IMG/VR virus record: IMGVR_UViG_3300043777_000093 | Span: 1 to 44,981 of that record | Source: a virus | Length of the DNA: 44,981 nucleotides | Direction: 5' to 3' (one strand) | In this document: piece by piece, positions 27,428-35,680 of the stretch | Numbering within the stretch: the stretch's first letter is position 1 | How the letters are laid out: every line of letters starts with the position of its first letter | Notes under the pieces: generated by a model | Told to the model about the DNA's origin: nothing | Seen by the model: only the letters and a program-made list of their open reading frames with translations | Database searches by the model: none | Position numbers and translations under genes: made by a program

Positions 27428-28420
27428 TTGGCCTACGCGCCAGCAGTCTCAACAACCACCTCACCGCTTCTACCGCATCTAAACGTAACGTACTACTCTC
27501 GAAAGGCTCTCAGCCAAGTAAAGAAACAGTTCCGTTTTGCGGCAGTCTCCGAACCGGATGAAATCCCGCGCCGTTCAGGCAAGAATGTCCAATGGTACCG
27601 TTACCTGACGCTTGGCGCGAACATCACTCCGGCCCCGGAAGGAACGGTGGGTGCCGCAGTCCCGCAGCAGACCGCAACCGTCACCGCGACGGTCTCGGAG
27701 TATGCGGATTTCAGTTCCATTTCGACTCTTGCCGACGAAGTAGCCATCGACCCCATCACCACCAACCATGCCACAAACCTCGGCTATCGCGGCGGGTTGA
27801 CGGTCGATACCATCGTCCGCACGGAGTTTGACAGTAACCTTGCCAGCGTTTCGGTAGCCACAGCAGGAGCTTATGCCACGGTCTTTGACCTTAAGAAGTG
27901 CGTGGCTTTCCTGCGCGGCAATGATGTGCTTCCCAAAGAAGACAACGAGTTCCACGGCATCATCCATCCCTACGCGGTCTTCGATATTCAGGCGGACAAT
28001 ACGGCTGGCGGCTTCGTTGACGTAATGAAGTGGGCCAAGCCAAGTGTCTTCCTCGAAGGCCAAGCAGCGGCGGATGGGTCGATGGGAGAAGTTGGCGGCG
28101 TGCGGATGTGGACCACGACCAACGTGGGGACTTCCGGCACGGCTCCAAACGTTCTCTACAACATTTACGTGGTAGGCGCGGGAGCGGTAGGGCGCGTTGC
28201 CCTGCAAGGTTCCGGGCCAAACTATGTGGTTGACCCTGCGGTAGTCGGCTCACCTGGCGAGGAGTTCAACGTCAAGGTGGTGCGCGGCGGACCTAACCCG
28301 GCAGACCCCGAAGGGATGATTGGCTCGTTTGTGAGTTACCGCTTCGTGTTCGTCGCCAAAACGCTGGATTCCACCACGTTCCGCTATCGGATACTTCAGG
28401 CCGATGCGAGCTTGGTATAA
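27428..28420 (+). CDS. Major capsid protein, N4-gp56 family (330 aa)
   Basis: The N-terminus with LPHLNVTYYSRKALSQVKKQ (16-35), then IPRRSGKNVQWYRYLTLG, a PAPEG loop, ADFSSISTLADEVAIDPITT and GGLTVDTIVRTEFDSNL match the HK97-fold N4-gp56 group of capsid proteins. The length is within range for short members. TTG start with GGAGAGG 7-10 nt upstream. The capsid is the most expressed virion protein, in line with the dedicated leader hairpin. Confidence 0.85.
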   Translation: MAYAPAVSTTTSPLLPHLNVTYYSRKALSQVKKQFRFAAVSEPDEIPRRSGKNVQWYRYLTLGANITPAPEGTVGAAVPQQTATVTATVSEYADFSSISTLADEVAIDPITTNHATNLGYRGGLTVDTIVRTEFDSNLASVSVATAGAYATVFDLKKCVAFLRGNDVLPKEDNEFHGIIHPYAVFDIQADNTAGGFVDVMKWAKPSVFLEGQAAADGSMGEVGGVRMWTTTNVGTSGTAPNVLYNIYVVGAGAVGRVALQGSGPNYVVDPAVVGSPGEEFNVKVVRGGPNPADPEGMIGSFVSYRFVFVAKTLDSTTFRYRILQADASLV

Positions 28421-28434
28421 GGAGGACATGACCA

Positions 28435-28974
28435 ATGCCATCCTTTCTAGCTAGCGCACGAAGCAACAAACTCCCAAGCACCGGGACCGGCAACGTCACT
28501 TCCGAGACGCAGATTCTCGGCTCTGACGGCAAGGTACTGGTAGTCCCCATCGAAGGCTCGCTGGTGCTTCAGACTCCGGGCAATGCGCGGCGCTTCCGTT
28601 ATTCCATCGCCGGGTACATGACCTCTGGAACCAGTTCGACCGTGACGCTCAAGATGTATCTTGGAACGAGCACCACGATTGCCAACAACGGCACGGCTCT
28701 TTTCAGCATCACGACCGCATCGCTTGGCAGCACCAACCAGAACTTCTTTTTAGACCTGGTGCTGATGTACGACTCGGTAAGCCAAAGCATCGCTGGCTAC
28801 TATGTCGGCCAAGCCTGCAACACGCTGATTGACTTGACGGCCATCACGCAGACCTCCCTGACCACATTCTCGGATGTCGCAGAGAACCAGGGCTTCACCT
28901 TGACGGCCATCTTCAACTCAACCAACGCCAGTAACAACCTGATTGTTACCACGGCAGAAATCATACCGGAGTAA
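28435..28974 (+). CDS. Virion protein, beta-rich (179 aa)
   Basis: AAGGAGG precedes ATG 28,435. Ser/Thr-rich beta segments (RRFRYSIAGYMTSGTSSTVT; LKMYLGTST; FFLDLVLMYDSVSQSIAGYY) alternate as in capsid decoration or trimeric fibre proteins. It resembles the product of 37,969-38,514 in the order RRF ... YLGT ... LDL.M..DS. Its position just after the capsid gene favours a head-decoration role. Confidence 0.65.
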   Translation: MPSFLASARSNKLPSTGTGNVTSETQILGSDGKVLVVPIEGSLVLQTPGNARRFRYSIAGYMTSGTSSTVTLKMYLGTSTTIANNGTALFSITTASLGSTNQNFFLDLVLMYDSVSQSIAGYYVGQACNTLIDLTAITQTSLTTFSDVAENQGFTLTAIFNSTNASNNLIVTTAEIIPE

Positions 28975-28983
28975 GGAGACGAC

Positions 28984-29454
28984 ATGGCTGAAGTCTTTAT
29001 TGGTCCGCAATCACAAGCTCTCGTTGCTGCCGGGACCGTCGTTTCTGGCGCTCCTGGCAGTACCACCTCCGCCGTCCTTACCTTGCCCTTGGCCGATAGC
29101 TATGCGTTTGTTTTGAACGTCACGGCTATTACCGGAACCTCTCCGACGCTCGACGTGGCGCTGCAAGTCACGCCGGACGGCGGGACGACTTGGTTTGACT
29201 GGTTGCGCTGGGCGGAAGTCACTGGCAATACCGCAGTGACGCGCCGCATGATTGTGCAGCCGATTCAAGGACGCGGCGAGGCGGCTACCGAAGCGGCCAT
29301 CACTGCCGGAACAACCAACAGCGTATTGATTCAGAACGTGCCGATGCCGGGCGCTCTGAGCCAGATTCGCTTCCGCTATACCATCGGCGGAACGTCGCCA
29401 AACTACACTTTGGGCATCTATATGTTCGCCCAAGTGAAGCAGAGCGCCATCTAA
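28984..29454 (+). CDS. Virion protein, beta-rich (156 aa)
   Basis: AAGGAG precedes ATG 28,984. It contains ITGTSPTLDVALQVTPDGGT and FRYTIGGTSPNYTLGIYMFA, the same blocks as in the product of 21,567-22,073. Such F.YTI.GTSP domains occur in phage minor head or decoration proteins. It directly follows another beta-rich gene and so belongs to the head module. Confidence 0.7.
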   Translation: MAEVFIGPQSQALVAAGTVVSGAPGSTTSAVLTLPLADSYAFVLNVTAITGTSPTLDVALQVTPDGGTTWFDWLRWAEVTGNTAVTRRMIVQPIQGRGEAATEAAITAGTTNSVLIQNVPMPGALSQIRFRYTIGGTSPNYTLGIYMFAQVKQSAI

Positions 29455-29456
29455 CG

Positions 29457-30047
29457 ATGGGACTGGTCATTGATTCTGCGGGCATCCAGAAGCGCAAGAA
29501 GCGCGAAGTCTGGGACCGCACCAAGCAACTGGCGGATGCTGCCGTCAAGCGGGATTGGGAGTCGAACTACGTCACCCACGCGCCTGACGGCAACCGTCCG
29601 ACCACGACACTCGAAGCGCAATTGGGCAGGCCGCTCAACAGGGTGCAGTTCGAGCAGAGATTGAAACTCTGCAACGCGAACCTATTCACCGAGACTTCGA
29701 CAGCCTTTCCTGACAAGGCAGGAGTCTATGCCGTGGTGGACCTGCCGGATGAATTGGGAGTGCTGAAGAAACAGAAACGCTTTCTGACAGGGATTATGAG
29801 CGGGTTCATGCCGGAGTTCAGCGTGCGCCATGTGGAATATGAGGATGTGCCGAATCCAGCGAATCCCGGCGAGATGACCAAGCGGGAGAAGTTTACAGGA
29901 GAGACAAGGGGATGGAGAACGGCTCTGGCAACCCTAATCCGCTCCGGCTTTTTGGACAGCGGAAGCGTGACGAGACACTTCGAAACAAATCGCGGGCAGG
30001 AGTCGAGGAACTGGCAGGCACTAACCAGCCCAACAATCAGGCTGTAG
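29457..30047 (+). CDS. Hypothetical structural-region protein (196 aa)
   Basis: MGLVIDSAGIQKRKKREVWD opens a basic helix; the middle holds FEQRLKLCNANLFTETSTAF and a beta part (GVYAVVDLPDELGVLKKQKR); the end GETRGWRTALATLIRSGFLD resembles C-termini of small phage proteins found between head and tail genes. No function known. No ribosome site before ATG 29,457, which follows the previous stop by 2 nt. Confidence 0.65.
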   Translation: MGLVIDSAGIQKRKKREVWDRTKQLADAAVKRDWESNYVTHAPDGNRPTTTLEAQLGRPLNRVQFEQRLKLCNANLFTETSTAFPDKAGVYAVVDLPDELGVLKKQKRFLTGIMSGFMPEFSVRHVEYEDVPNPANPGEMTKREKFTGETRGWRTALATLIRSGFLDSGSVTRHFETNRGQESRNWQALTSPTIRL

Positions 30048-30058
30048 AGGAGAAACCA

Positions 30059-30508
30059 ATGGCTGAAGTTACAACCGGAATCACGATGGAACAGTTGCAG
30101 CAGCTTCTAGCGGCCCAGGCGGAGATGACCAAGAGCATTGTGGCGGAAGCAGTGAAAGCCGCGAAAGAGCCAACTGAGGATGAAAAAGAGAAGCGCACGG
30201 AACTCCAGCGCCGGGCAGCCATCAGCCGCAAGCAGGCTCGTGACCAATTCCAAGCCGAGCAGAACGCCAAAGCCCAGCGCCATGCGAATTGCTCGCACAA
30301 GAAGGAAAACGGCAAGTTTGCCACTTCCGGCCAAGTCATTGGCGGACGCTATGCCATTCTGGTTTGCCAGCACTGCCAGGATTGTTGGTACAAGGAATTC
30401 GACCGCGAGGTTACGGCGCAGCTTCTTTCCGGGGATTTGACGCTATTCCAGGCCGACCCGCAAGGCTGGTCGAAGGAGATGCCCTGGCCGCAGCCGCAGG
30501 TAGCGTAA
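30059..30508 (+). CDS. Coiled-coil protein with C-terminal zinc ribbon (149 aa)
   Basis: GAGGAG precedes ATG 30,059. Residues 5-75 are helical and glutamine/alanine-rich (MEQLQQLLAAQAEMTKSIVA; RAAISRKQARDQFQAEQNA). Then HANCSHKKENGKF and LVCQHCQDCWYKEF give a Cys/His zinc ribbon. The frame is also open upstream to ATG 29,912 with an AGGAG, over the end of the previous gene. Possibly a head-assembly or DNA-contact protein. Confidence 0.65.
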   Translation: MAEVTTGITMEQLQQLLAAQAEMTKSIVAEAVKAAKEPTEDEKEKRTELQRRAAISRKQARDQFQAEQNAKAQRHANCSHKKENGKFATSGQVIGGRYAILVCQHCQDCWYKEFDREVTAQLLSGDLTLFQADPQGWSKEMPWPQPQVA

Positions 30509-30517
30509 GGATGAAGG

Positions 30518-31264
30518 ATGCCGCCACTAGGACCGCAAGGGACCTACGCATTCACCGATGTAATGACGGCGGTGCAGGAGCTTGTCCATCAGATTCCTGT
30601 CACCACGCTGCAAATCTACGCAGTCGATAAAGTCAATTCGATAATCCATCTTTTCTGGCCGTGGCGCTGGACCATGAACGTCGTGGCTCCCATCACGGCG
30701 ACGAACGGCACGCAGGACTATGCCGTGGTGCCTTCGGACTTCCACAGGCTCACCGCAGGCAGAATCATCCGCACCGACGTAACGCCCAATCAAATCCAGC
30801 CCATCAAGGTCATGGGACATATCGAAGGCGAAGTGCAGCGGCAAGGCAGCATCAATACCGTGCAGGGCGTGAGTTACGAGCCGACTGTCAACAGTTTCCG
30901 GCTGGACATCCCGCTACAAGTCACAGGCTCGACGGTCTACACCATCAACCTTGACTACCAGCAGAAACCGACGAAAGTAACGTCTTTGGCGACAACGCTT
31001 TGGCCCCCGGATATGTATTTCAATGTGACCGTGGACGGCGTTTTGTGGGCTTTTTATAGACTAGCCGATGACCCACGAGCGGGAGCCGTGACTATCAACC
31101 GAGCGGGAGATAAGCAATATTCAGGGCAACTCAGCGTTTTCATGGATAGCCTTGAATCCATGAAGCGCAACGAGGACAGCGGGCAGGCGCTCGACACTCG
31201 TTATCCCGAGGAACCGCTAGGCTGGGTAAGAACCGGGAATCCTGGCATCTTCCCAACGATTTGA
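30518..31264 (+). CDS. Neck/head-tail adaptor protein (248 aa)
   Basis: Position after the head genes and before the large tail protein, its length, and the pattern of N-terminal helices (FTDVMTAVQELVHQIP) followed by a beta region (TNGTQDYAVVPSDFHRLTAG; YTINLDYQQKP) and a helical end (GQLSVFMDSLESMKRNED) match adaptor proteins of N4/P22-like phages that seat the tail on the portal. No active-site motif. Assignment rests on context and overall pattern. Confidence 0.6.
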   Translation: MPPLGPQGTYAFTDVMTAVQELVHQIPVTTLQIYAVDKVNSIIHLFWPWRWTMNVVAPITATNGTQDYAVVPSDFHRLTAGRIIRTDVTPNQIQPIKVMGHIEGEVQRQGSINTVQGVSYEPTVNSFRLDIPLQVTGSTVYTINLDYQQKPTKVTSLATTLWPPDMYFNVTVDGVLWAFYRLADDPRAGAVTINRAGDKQYSGQLSVFMDSLESMKRNEDSGQALDTRYPEEPLGWVRTGNPGIFPTI

Positions 31265-31265
31265 T

Positions 31266-33611
31266 ATGCCAAACGAAGCCGACCTGCTCCTAGAGCGCCA
31301 CCTAAGAAACACAGCCTTCCCATTCGTCACTTCTCCCGCTCCGACAGATACAACACCTAAGTATGTCGCGGGAAGCAACTTAATGACATCTTTCAAGAAT
31401 TACACCGAGCGCCGTCCAGGCTTCGATGTGGGGCTTGAGCCAACGCCAACGACCTTCACCGACCCGATTGTGCGGACATTCACTTGGCGGCGCTGGGGCG
31501 GAACGTTCTACATCATGCTTTGCACCACGGCTTTAGGCTCGGTAGCGAAGGTCTGGAAGCTGGCGCTTGGCACGGATACTTCGTTCGTCCTGATTTGGAC
31601 TTCACTCTCGGCGGAGCCTTTTGATTTCGTGGTATCGAACAACTTCTGCTTCTTCGGCAATGGCAAGGACATGAAGAAGTTCGACGGCACGACCGTCACG
31701 AAATGGGGTATTTTCGCTCCGAACGTCGTTGCCACTGCCGCAACGCCTCCCGGCACGGCGGCGGATTCAGGGGCAAGCTGGGCGAATCCCAACAACATCA
31801 AATTGAATGACGGAGTTTTTGCCACCGCTACGGTTGGCAGCACTCCATCCAGTTTACTCGAAGGAACAAACTTCGGCTTCAGCATCCCCGCCACCGCCAC
31901 GATTATTGGAATCCAGGTGGACATCAAGGGATTCGAGACGCACAGCGGACTCATCAGCGTCAACCCGGATTGTTCCATCCAGCTTTTCAAGGCTGGCGTC
32001 TTGGTGGGAAACGTCGAGTTTTTTACCGCGCCTACAGCAAATGCCTTTTTCGGATTTGGAAGCTCCAGCGATTTGTGGGGTTCCACTTGGACGCCCGCCG
32101 ACATCAACAACGCAAATTTCGGGGCGGCTTTTCAGGCGCGTGGTTTAGCCGCTCACAACTACAGTTGGTCCATCGACTACATGCAAATCACGATTTTCTA
32201 TAGCGACACAGGCACAGGCGCACCCACAACGACCGTCAGCGGAACAGGCATCACGGCGGCTACGGGCTGGCAGTATGTCTACTGCTACATGAACTCGATA
32301 ACGGGGCATGTTAGTTCGCCAAGTCCGCCAAGCGTCTCTACTGGACCAGTTGCCAACAAGACCGTTAACGTCACGGTCATCGCTTCAACCGACCCGCAAG
32401 TGGATAAGATTCGGATATTCAGGACGACGGATGGCGGCGGAGGCGTGTTCTTCGAGATAGCCGGAGGGCCGTTCGCCAACGCTTCCACCAGCTATCCCGA
32501 CACAACCACAGACGCCAACCTCTCCGTCATCACGGCTCCAACCTTCGGCTTCAATGACCCGCCGCCAAACATGAAAGGCATGGTCTGGTTCGCCAACCGG
32601 ATTTGGGGCTTCAACAACGCTTCGCTTTACTTCACCGATTGGGAAGAGATGAACATTGGCGTTCCCGAAGAGGGCAGTGTCTCCGGTTCGGCTGGAAACT
32701 TCTTCAATTTCTCGAATGAAATAACGGGGCTATCCGTAGCGCAGGATGGCGTCATTGTTTTCTGCGCGGGGCACATCTACAAGATAGACGGAGATTCGCT
32801 CGATACGTTTCGCAGGACGGTCGTTGCCGATGGCCTCGGATGCCGCCAGCGGGCCACGATTACACGGCTGGGGGGATTGACGGCTTTTCTTGCCAATACC
32901 AATTCCATCTGGACGACGGACAGCACATCACTGACGGAAATTAGCCAGATGATTCAGCCGACACTCGACAACATCGACCACACACAGGCGAGCATGGCTT
33001 TCCATATTCAAGGACAATACCGCTGGCTCTTGCTTGCCGACCAAGGGCATTCGCAGACACTCACTTTCGACGTGAACAGCCAGCAATGGATGCCGCCGTG
33101 GACGATTGTAGGGCAAGGGCTGTCGAGCGGAGAGACTTCGGTTGGCACTTGGACACTCCTCATCGGCCAGCAAACCAGCAACAAAATGCTCCAGATGATT
33201 CCCGGCCAGTACACCGATAACGGAAGCACTTACTCTGGCAGCGGAACCATGAACCTGATTCCGCTTGTGAATGAGCACCTATCGAGCGGCAGCCCCATTA
33301 TCGACCTGTTCTATCCGCAAGCTCCGGGGCATGTTAGCTACCTTGAATACGTCGGGATGGACACGGCGGCGGTGCTGCCTACCAGCGTGAAGTTTCTGGC
33401 TGATGACGACCCGGCAACGGGAAGCTACACGGACATCACGGCCAACGTTAAGGATGCGCCCTTAAAAGCGCAGGGAACAAATGTGGTGGACAAGTGGTAC
33501 TATGCGCGTAAGCCCACCATGAAACGGGTGAGTATACAGATGAATTGGGCGGCGGCGGCAACGAATTTCAAATTGTTTACGCTCTCGCTGGCCTATCGGG
33601 TGTATCGCTGA
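31266..33611 (+). CDS. Beta-propeller tail/stabilisation protein (781 aa)
   Basis: Repeated W/F-rich beta blades (FTWRRWGGTFYIMLCT; FVVSNNFCFFGNGKDMKKFD; GMVWFANRIWGFNNASLYFT; GVIVFCAGHIYKID; IQGQYRWLLLADQGHSQTL) resemble the propeller of P22 gp10-type tail proteins that close the portal channel. An inserted beta-sandwich (about residues 160-315) has WANPNNIKLNDGVFATATVG and FGFSIPATATIIGIQVDIKG, a module also found in surface and fibre proteins. The stop overlaps the next start (TGATG). Confidence 0.75.
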   Translation: MPNEADLLLERHLRNTAFPFVTSPAPTDTTPKYVAGSNLMTSFKNYTERRPGFDVGLEPTPTTFTDPIVRTFTWRRWGGTFYIMLCTTALGSVAKVWKLALGTDTSFVLIWTSLSAEPFDFVVSNNFCFFGNGKDMKKFDGTTVTKWGIFAPNVVATAATPPGTAADSGASWANPNNIKLNDGVFATATVGSTPSSLLEGTNFGFSIPATATIIGIQVDIKGFETHSGLISVNPDCSIQLFKAGVLVGNVEFFTAPTANAFFGFGSSSDLWGSTWTPADINNANFGAAFQARGLAAHNYSWSIDYMQITIFYSDTGTGAPTTTVSGTGITAATGWQYVYCYMNSITGHVSSPSPPSVSTGPVANKTVNVTVIASTDPQVDKIRIFRTTDGGGGVFFEIAGGPFANASTSYPDTTTDANLSVITAPTFGFNDPPPNMKGMVWFANRIWGFNNASLYFTDWEEMNIGVPEEGSVSGSAGNFFNFSNEITGLSVAQDGVIVFCAGHIYKIDGDSLDTFRRTVVADGLGCRQRATITRLGGLTAFLANTNSIWTTDSTSLTEISQMIQPTLDNIDHTQASMAFHIQGQYRWLLLADQGHSQTLTFDVNSQQWMPPWTIVGQGLSSGETSVGTWTLLIGQQTSNKMLQMIPGQYTDNGSTYSGSGTMNLIPLVNEHLSSGSPIIDLFYPQAPGHVSYLEYVGMDTAAVLPTSVKFLADDDPATGSYTDITANVKDAPLKAQGTNVVDKWYYARKPTMKRVSIQMNWAAAATNFKLFTLSLAYRVYR

Positions 33612-34192
33612 TGGCTGACTTCAAGCAAACTCCGGTGCAGATTGTAATTCAGCAGCCGCTAGTGGCGAAGCAGCCCTTCCAGCAGCAGGCATTCGGCCCG
33701 TGGACAACAGGAGACCCAAAGATTCAGCGCACTATCGTCAGAACCAATGCGACCGGAGGAGTGACACAAAAGAAATTCGCAGCCACCGCTCCCGCCCCGC
33801 CCACCATTACCGAGACACGCACGGCCCTTGCCGGAGGAGCAGGCTTCGAGTTCGCCATCAATGCCGTCACGGGCAAGACGATTGCGGGCTATAACGTCTA
33901 TAGCTCGACTATCAACAATGCCGCAGTAGCGAAGCTGATACGGTTCGTCAGCCAGCCGCCCATCACTGTCCCTCTGCAATCCATCAAGGTACAGGACATC
34001 ACTTCGGCCAGTCCATTCTATTGGGTATCGACAGTCAATGGAGTTGGGCAGGAAAGCGCCAGAGTTCCGATTGCGGGGAATCCCGCGCCTATTCCGCCGC
34101 CTACGGCTCCAAATCCATCAGGAGGTTCGAGTGGCAGTGGTTCCGGTGGCGGAGCGGTTGGCGGGGGCGGAAGAATCAGGACACCGAAATGA
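33611..34192 (+). CDS. Tail protein with FN3-like domain (193 aa)
   Basis: The N-terminus MADFKQTPVQIVIQQPLVAK is Gln-rich. Residues 70-155 (GKTIAGYNVYSSTINNAAVA; FYWVSTVNGVGQESARV) show the strand order and tyrosine/tryptophan spacing of a fibronectin type III-like domain. A Pro then Ser/Gly-rich tail ends RIRTPK. Overlaps neighbours by TGATG and ATGA. Probably a tail-tip or host-contact accessory. Confidence 0.65.
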   Translation: MADFKQTPVQIVIQQPLVAKQPFQQQAFGPWTTGDPKIQRTIVRTNATGGVTQKKFAATAPAPPTITETRTALAGGAGFEFAINAVTGKTIAGYNVYSSTINNAAVAKLIRFVSQPPITVPLQSIKVQDITSASPFYWVSTVNGVGQESARVPIAGNPAPIPPPTAPNPSGGSSGSGSGGGAVGGGGRIRTPK

Positions 34193-34587
34193 TGGAAGCG
34201 CGGCTGGCAAAACCAGAAGAGGCGAAGATAGCCGTCGAGTGGCTGCGTTCGACGCCGGAGAATATGTTCGACCCGCAAGTATTGGGCTATCCGGGGACGA
34301 TGACTTTCTGCGTGGCGAATGGAGAGCCTCTGCTTTTTATGCCTGTGCAAGCCTGTCTTTTCTTGGATGCGCTCGGCAAGAAACCAGACATCCGTAAACG
34401 AGATATGGCCTTTGCGCTCGTCAAGATGATTGAAGCGGTGAAGAACTTTGCGATTGGAACGCAGGTCAAAGAGGTTTTCTTCTTTTGCAAAGAAAAAACT
34501 GTTATGGCACAAGCCGTAAATTTTGGATTTGAAATTATTTGCGAAGACCCCGTAAGGGGGGTGACTCTTTTCAGGATGAAGCCATGA
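34189..34587 (+). CDS. GNAT-fold-like protein (132 aa)
   Basis: MMEARLAKPEEAKIAVEWLR and the order strand (TMTFCVANGEPLLFMPVQ), helix (AFALVKMIEAVKNFAIG), strand (VKEVFFFCKEK), helix (VMAQAVNFGFEIICED) is that of the GNAT fold, and short proteins of this type sit among N4-like tail genes. The acetyl-CoA loop is not clear, so enzymatic activity is doubtful. Start ATG 34,189 (34,192 possible). Confidence 0.55.
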   Translation: MMEARLAKPEEAKIAVEWLRSTPENMFDPQVLGYPGTMTFCVANGEPLLFMPVQACLFLDALGKKPDIRKRDMAFALVKMIEAVKNFAIGTQVKEVFFFCKEKTVMAQAVNFGFEIICEDPVRGVTLFRMKP

Positions 34588-35084
34588 AGAAAGAACTAAT
34601 TCAATGTCTTCGTGGGCACGCCTACACGCCAGAAAATACCTACACTGACCCAGGCGGAGGGAAGAGATGCAAGGAATGCAGAAACACCGTACATTACCAA
34701 AAGTTAAAAGCTAGCGGCATTCGCGTGGCGAGTAGTAGAAGATTCTATGAAAGGCATAGAGATAAAATTCTAAAAAAGGGAAATAGGGATTATGCTCTGA
34801 ACAGAGAGGCGGGAATCGTGCGCTCCAGAAGGTCTTTTCTAAAGAGAGCCTATGGTATCACATTAGAAGAGTACCAAGCAATGTTGGTAGCTCAAGACAA
34901 TAAATGCGCACTGTGCGGCGATGAGTTTGACGGAGATAGCCTAAAGGCTTGCCTGGACCACTGCCACACAACTGGTAAAAATAGAGGATTGCTCTGTTCT
35001 AGATGTAATTGGGGGATTGGTCTTTTCAAGGATTCTACTGAACGATTGCGAAAAGCTATCTCCTACTTGGAGAAACACTCATGA
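34584..35084 (+). CDS. HNH endonuclease, EndoVII family (166 aa)
   Basis: The N-terminal zinc module CLRGHAYTPENTY ... RCKEC (8-32) is followed by a basic helix, then YGITLEEYQAMLVAQDNKCA, LCGDEF, LDHCHTTGKNRGLLCSRCNW and GIGLFKD, the hallmark of recombination endonuclease VII-type HNH enzymes. It lies among internal virion genes and has more A-rich codons than they do, which fits a free-standing homing-type nuclease inserted here. Coupled to neighbours by ATGA at both ends. Confidence 0.88.
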   Translation: MKKELIQCLRGHAYTPENTYTDPGGGKRCKECRNTVHYQKLKASGIRVASSRRFYERHRDKILKKGNRDYALNREAGIVRSRRSFLKRAYGITLEEYQAMLVAQDNKCALCGDEFDGDSLKACLDHCHTTGKNRGLLCSRCNWGIGLFKDSTERLRKAISYLEKHS

Positions 35085-35680
35085 GAGACGGATTCCTCGG
35101 CTGCACGGTCCACGTCCACCACAAGGGCGAGGCTGCCCAGCAGCAGAAAATCAACAATCAGATTGCGCAACAGCAGTTCGCCCAGCAGCAGCAATTCCTC
35201 CAGCAATACAACAACTACGTTCAGCAACTCATTCAAGGTGGCGGCTACCTTCCGGGAGTCAAAGGGGCGCTGACTTCACAAGCAATACAAAGCGTGCCCG
35301 CTAATTACAACCAGATAGCGCAGCAGTTGCAGACCAATGCGGCTTCGCGGGGAATCTCAGGCGGAGGTAGTCAGCCGGGAAGCGGTTTGGCAACTTCTGG
35401 ATTAGGACAACTCTACTCCGCAGAGGAACAGCAAAAGTCCAATCTACTCAACCAGATTACCGCTGGCGGGCAAAACAACATCAATGCGGCGGAGGGCGGA
35501 GTCCTGAACGCCGGGCTAGGCACAGGGAACACGGGCGCGAATGTAATCGGCAGCGCAACCAGCGCAGCGAATCAGGCCAATCAGCAATCCGGTTTGCTTG
35601 GGACCATCATTGGCGGCGGGCTTGGCGTTCTTGGTTCGGCTCTAGGTAAAGGCGGGGCATTGGCTGGAGGTGGCGGATGA
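35081..35680 (+). CDS. Internal virion (ejection) protein candidate (199 aa)
   Basis: Glutamine/alanine-rich helix (AQQQKINNQIAQQQFAQQQQ) followed by a Gly/Ala-rich, hydrophobic C-terminus (LLGTIIGGGLGVLGSALGKG). Podovirus ejection proteins that enter the host envelope have this makeup. The next two genes share the style, as in the three-protein ejection sets of T7- and P22-like phages. No sequence motif. Confidence 0.6.
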   Translation: MRDGFLGCTVHVHHKGEAAQQQKINNQIAQQQFAQQQQFLQQYNNYVQQLIQGGGYLPGVKGALTSQAIQSVPANYNQIAQQLQTNAASRGISGGGSQPGSGLATSGLGQLYSAEEQQKSNLLNQITAGGQNNINAAEGGVLNAGLGTGNTGANVIGSATSAANQANQQSGLLGTIIGGGLGVLGSALGKGGALAGGGG

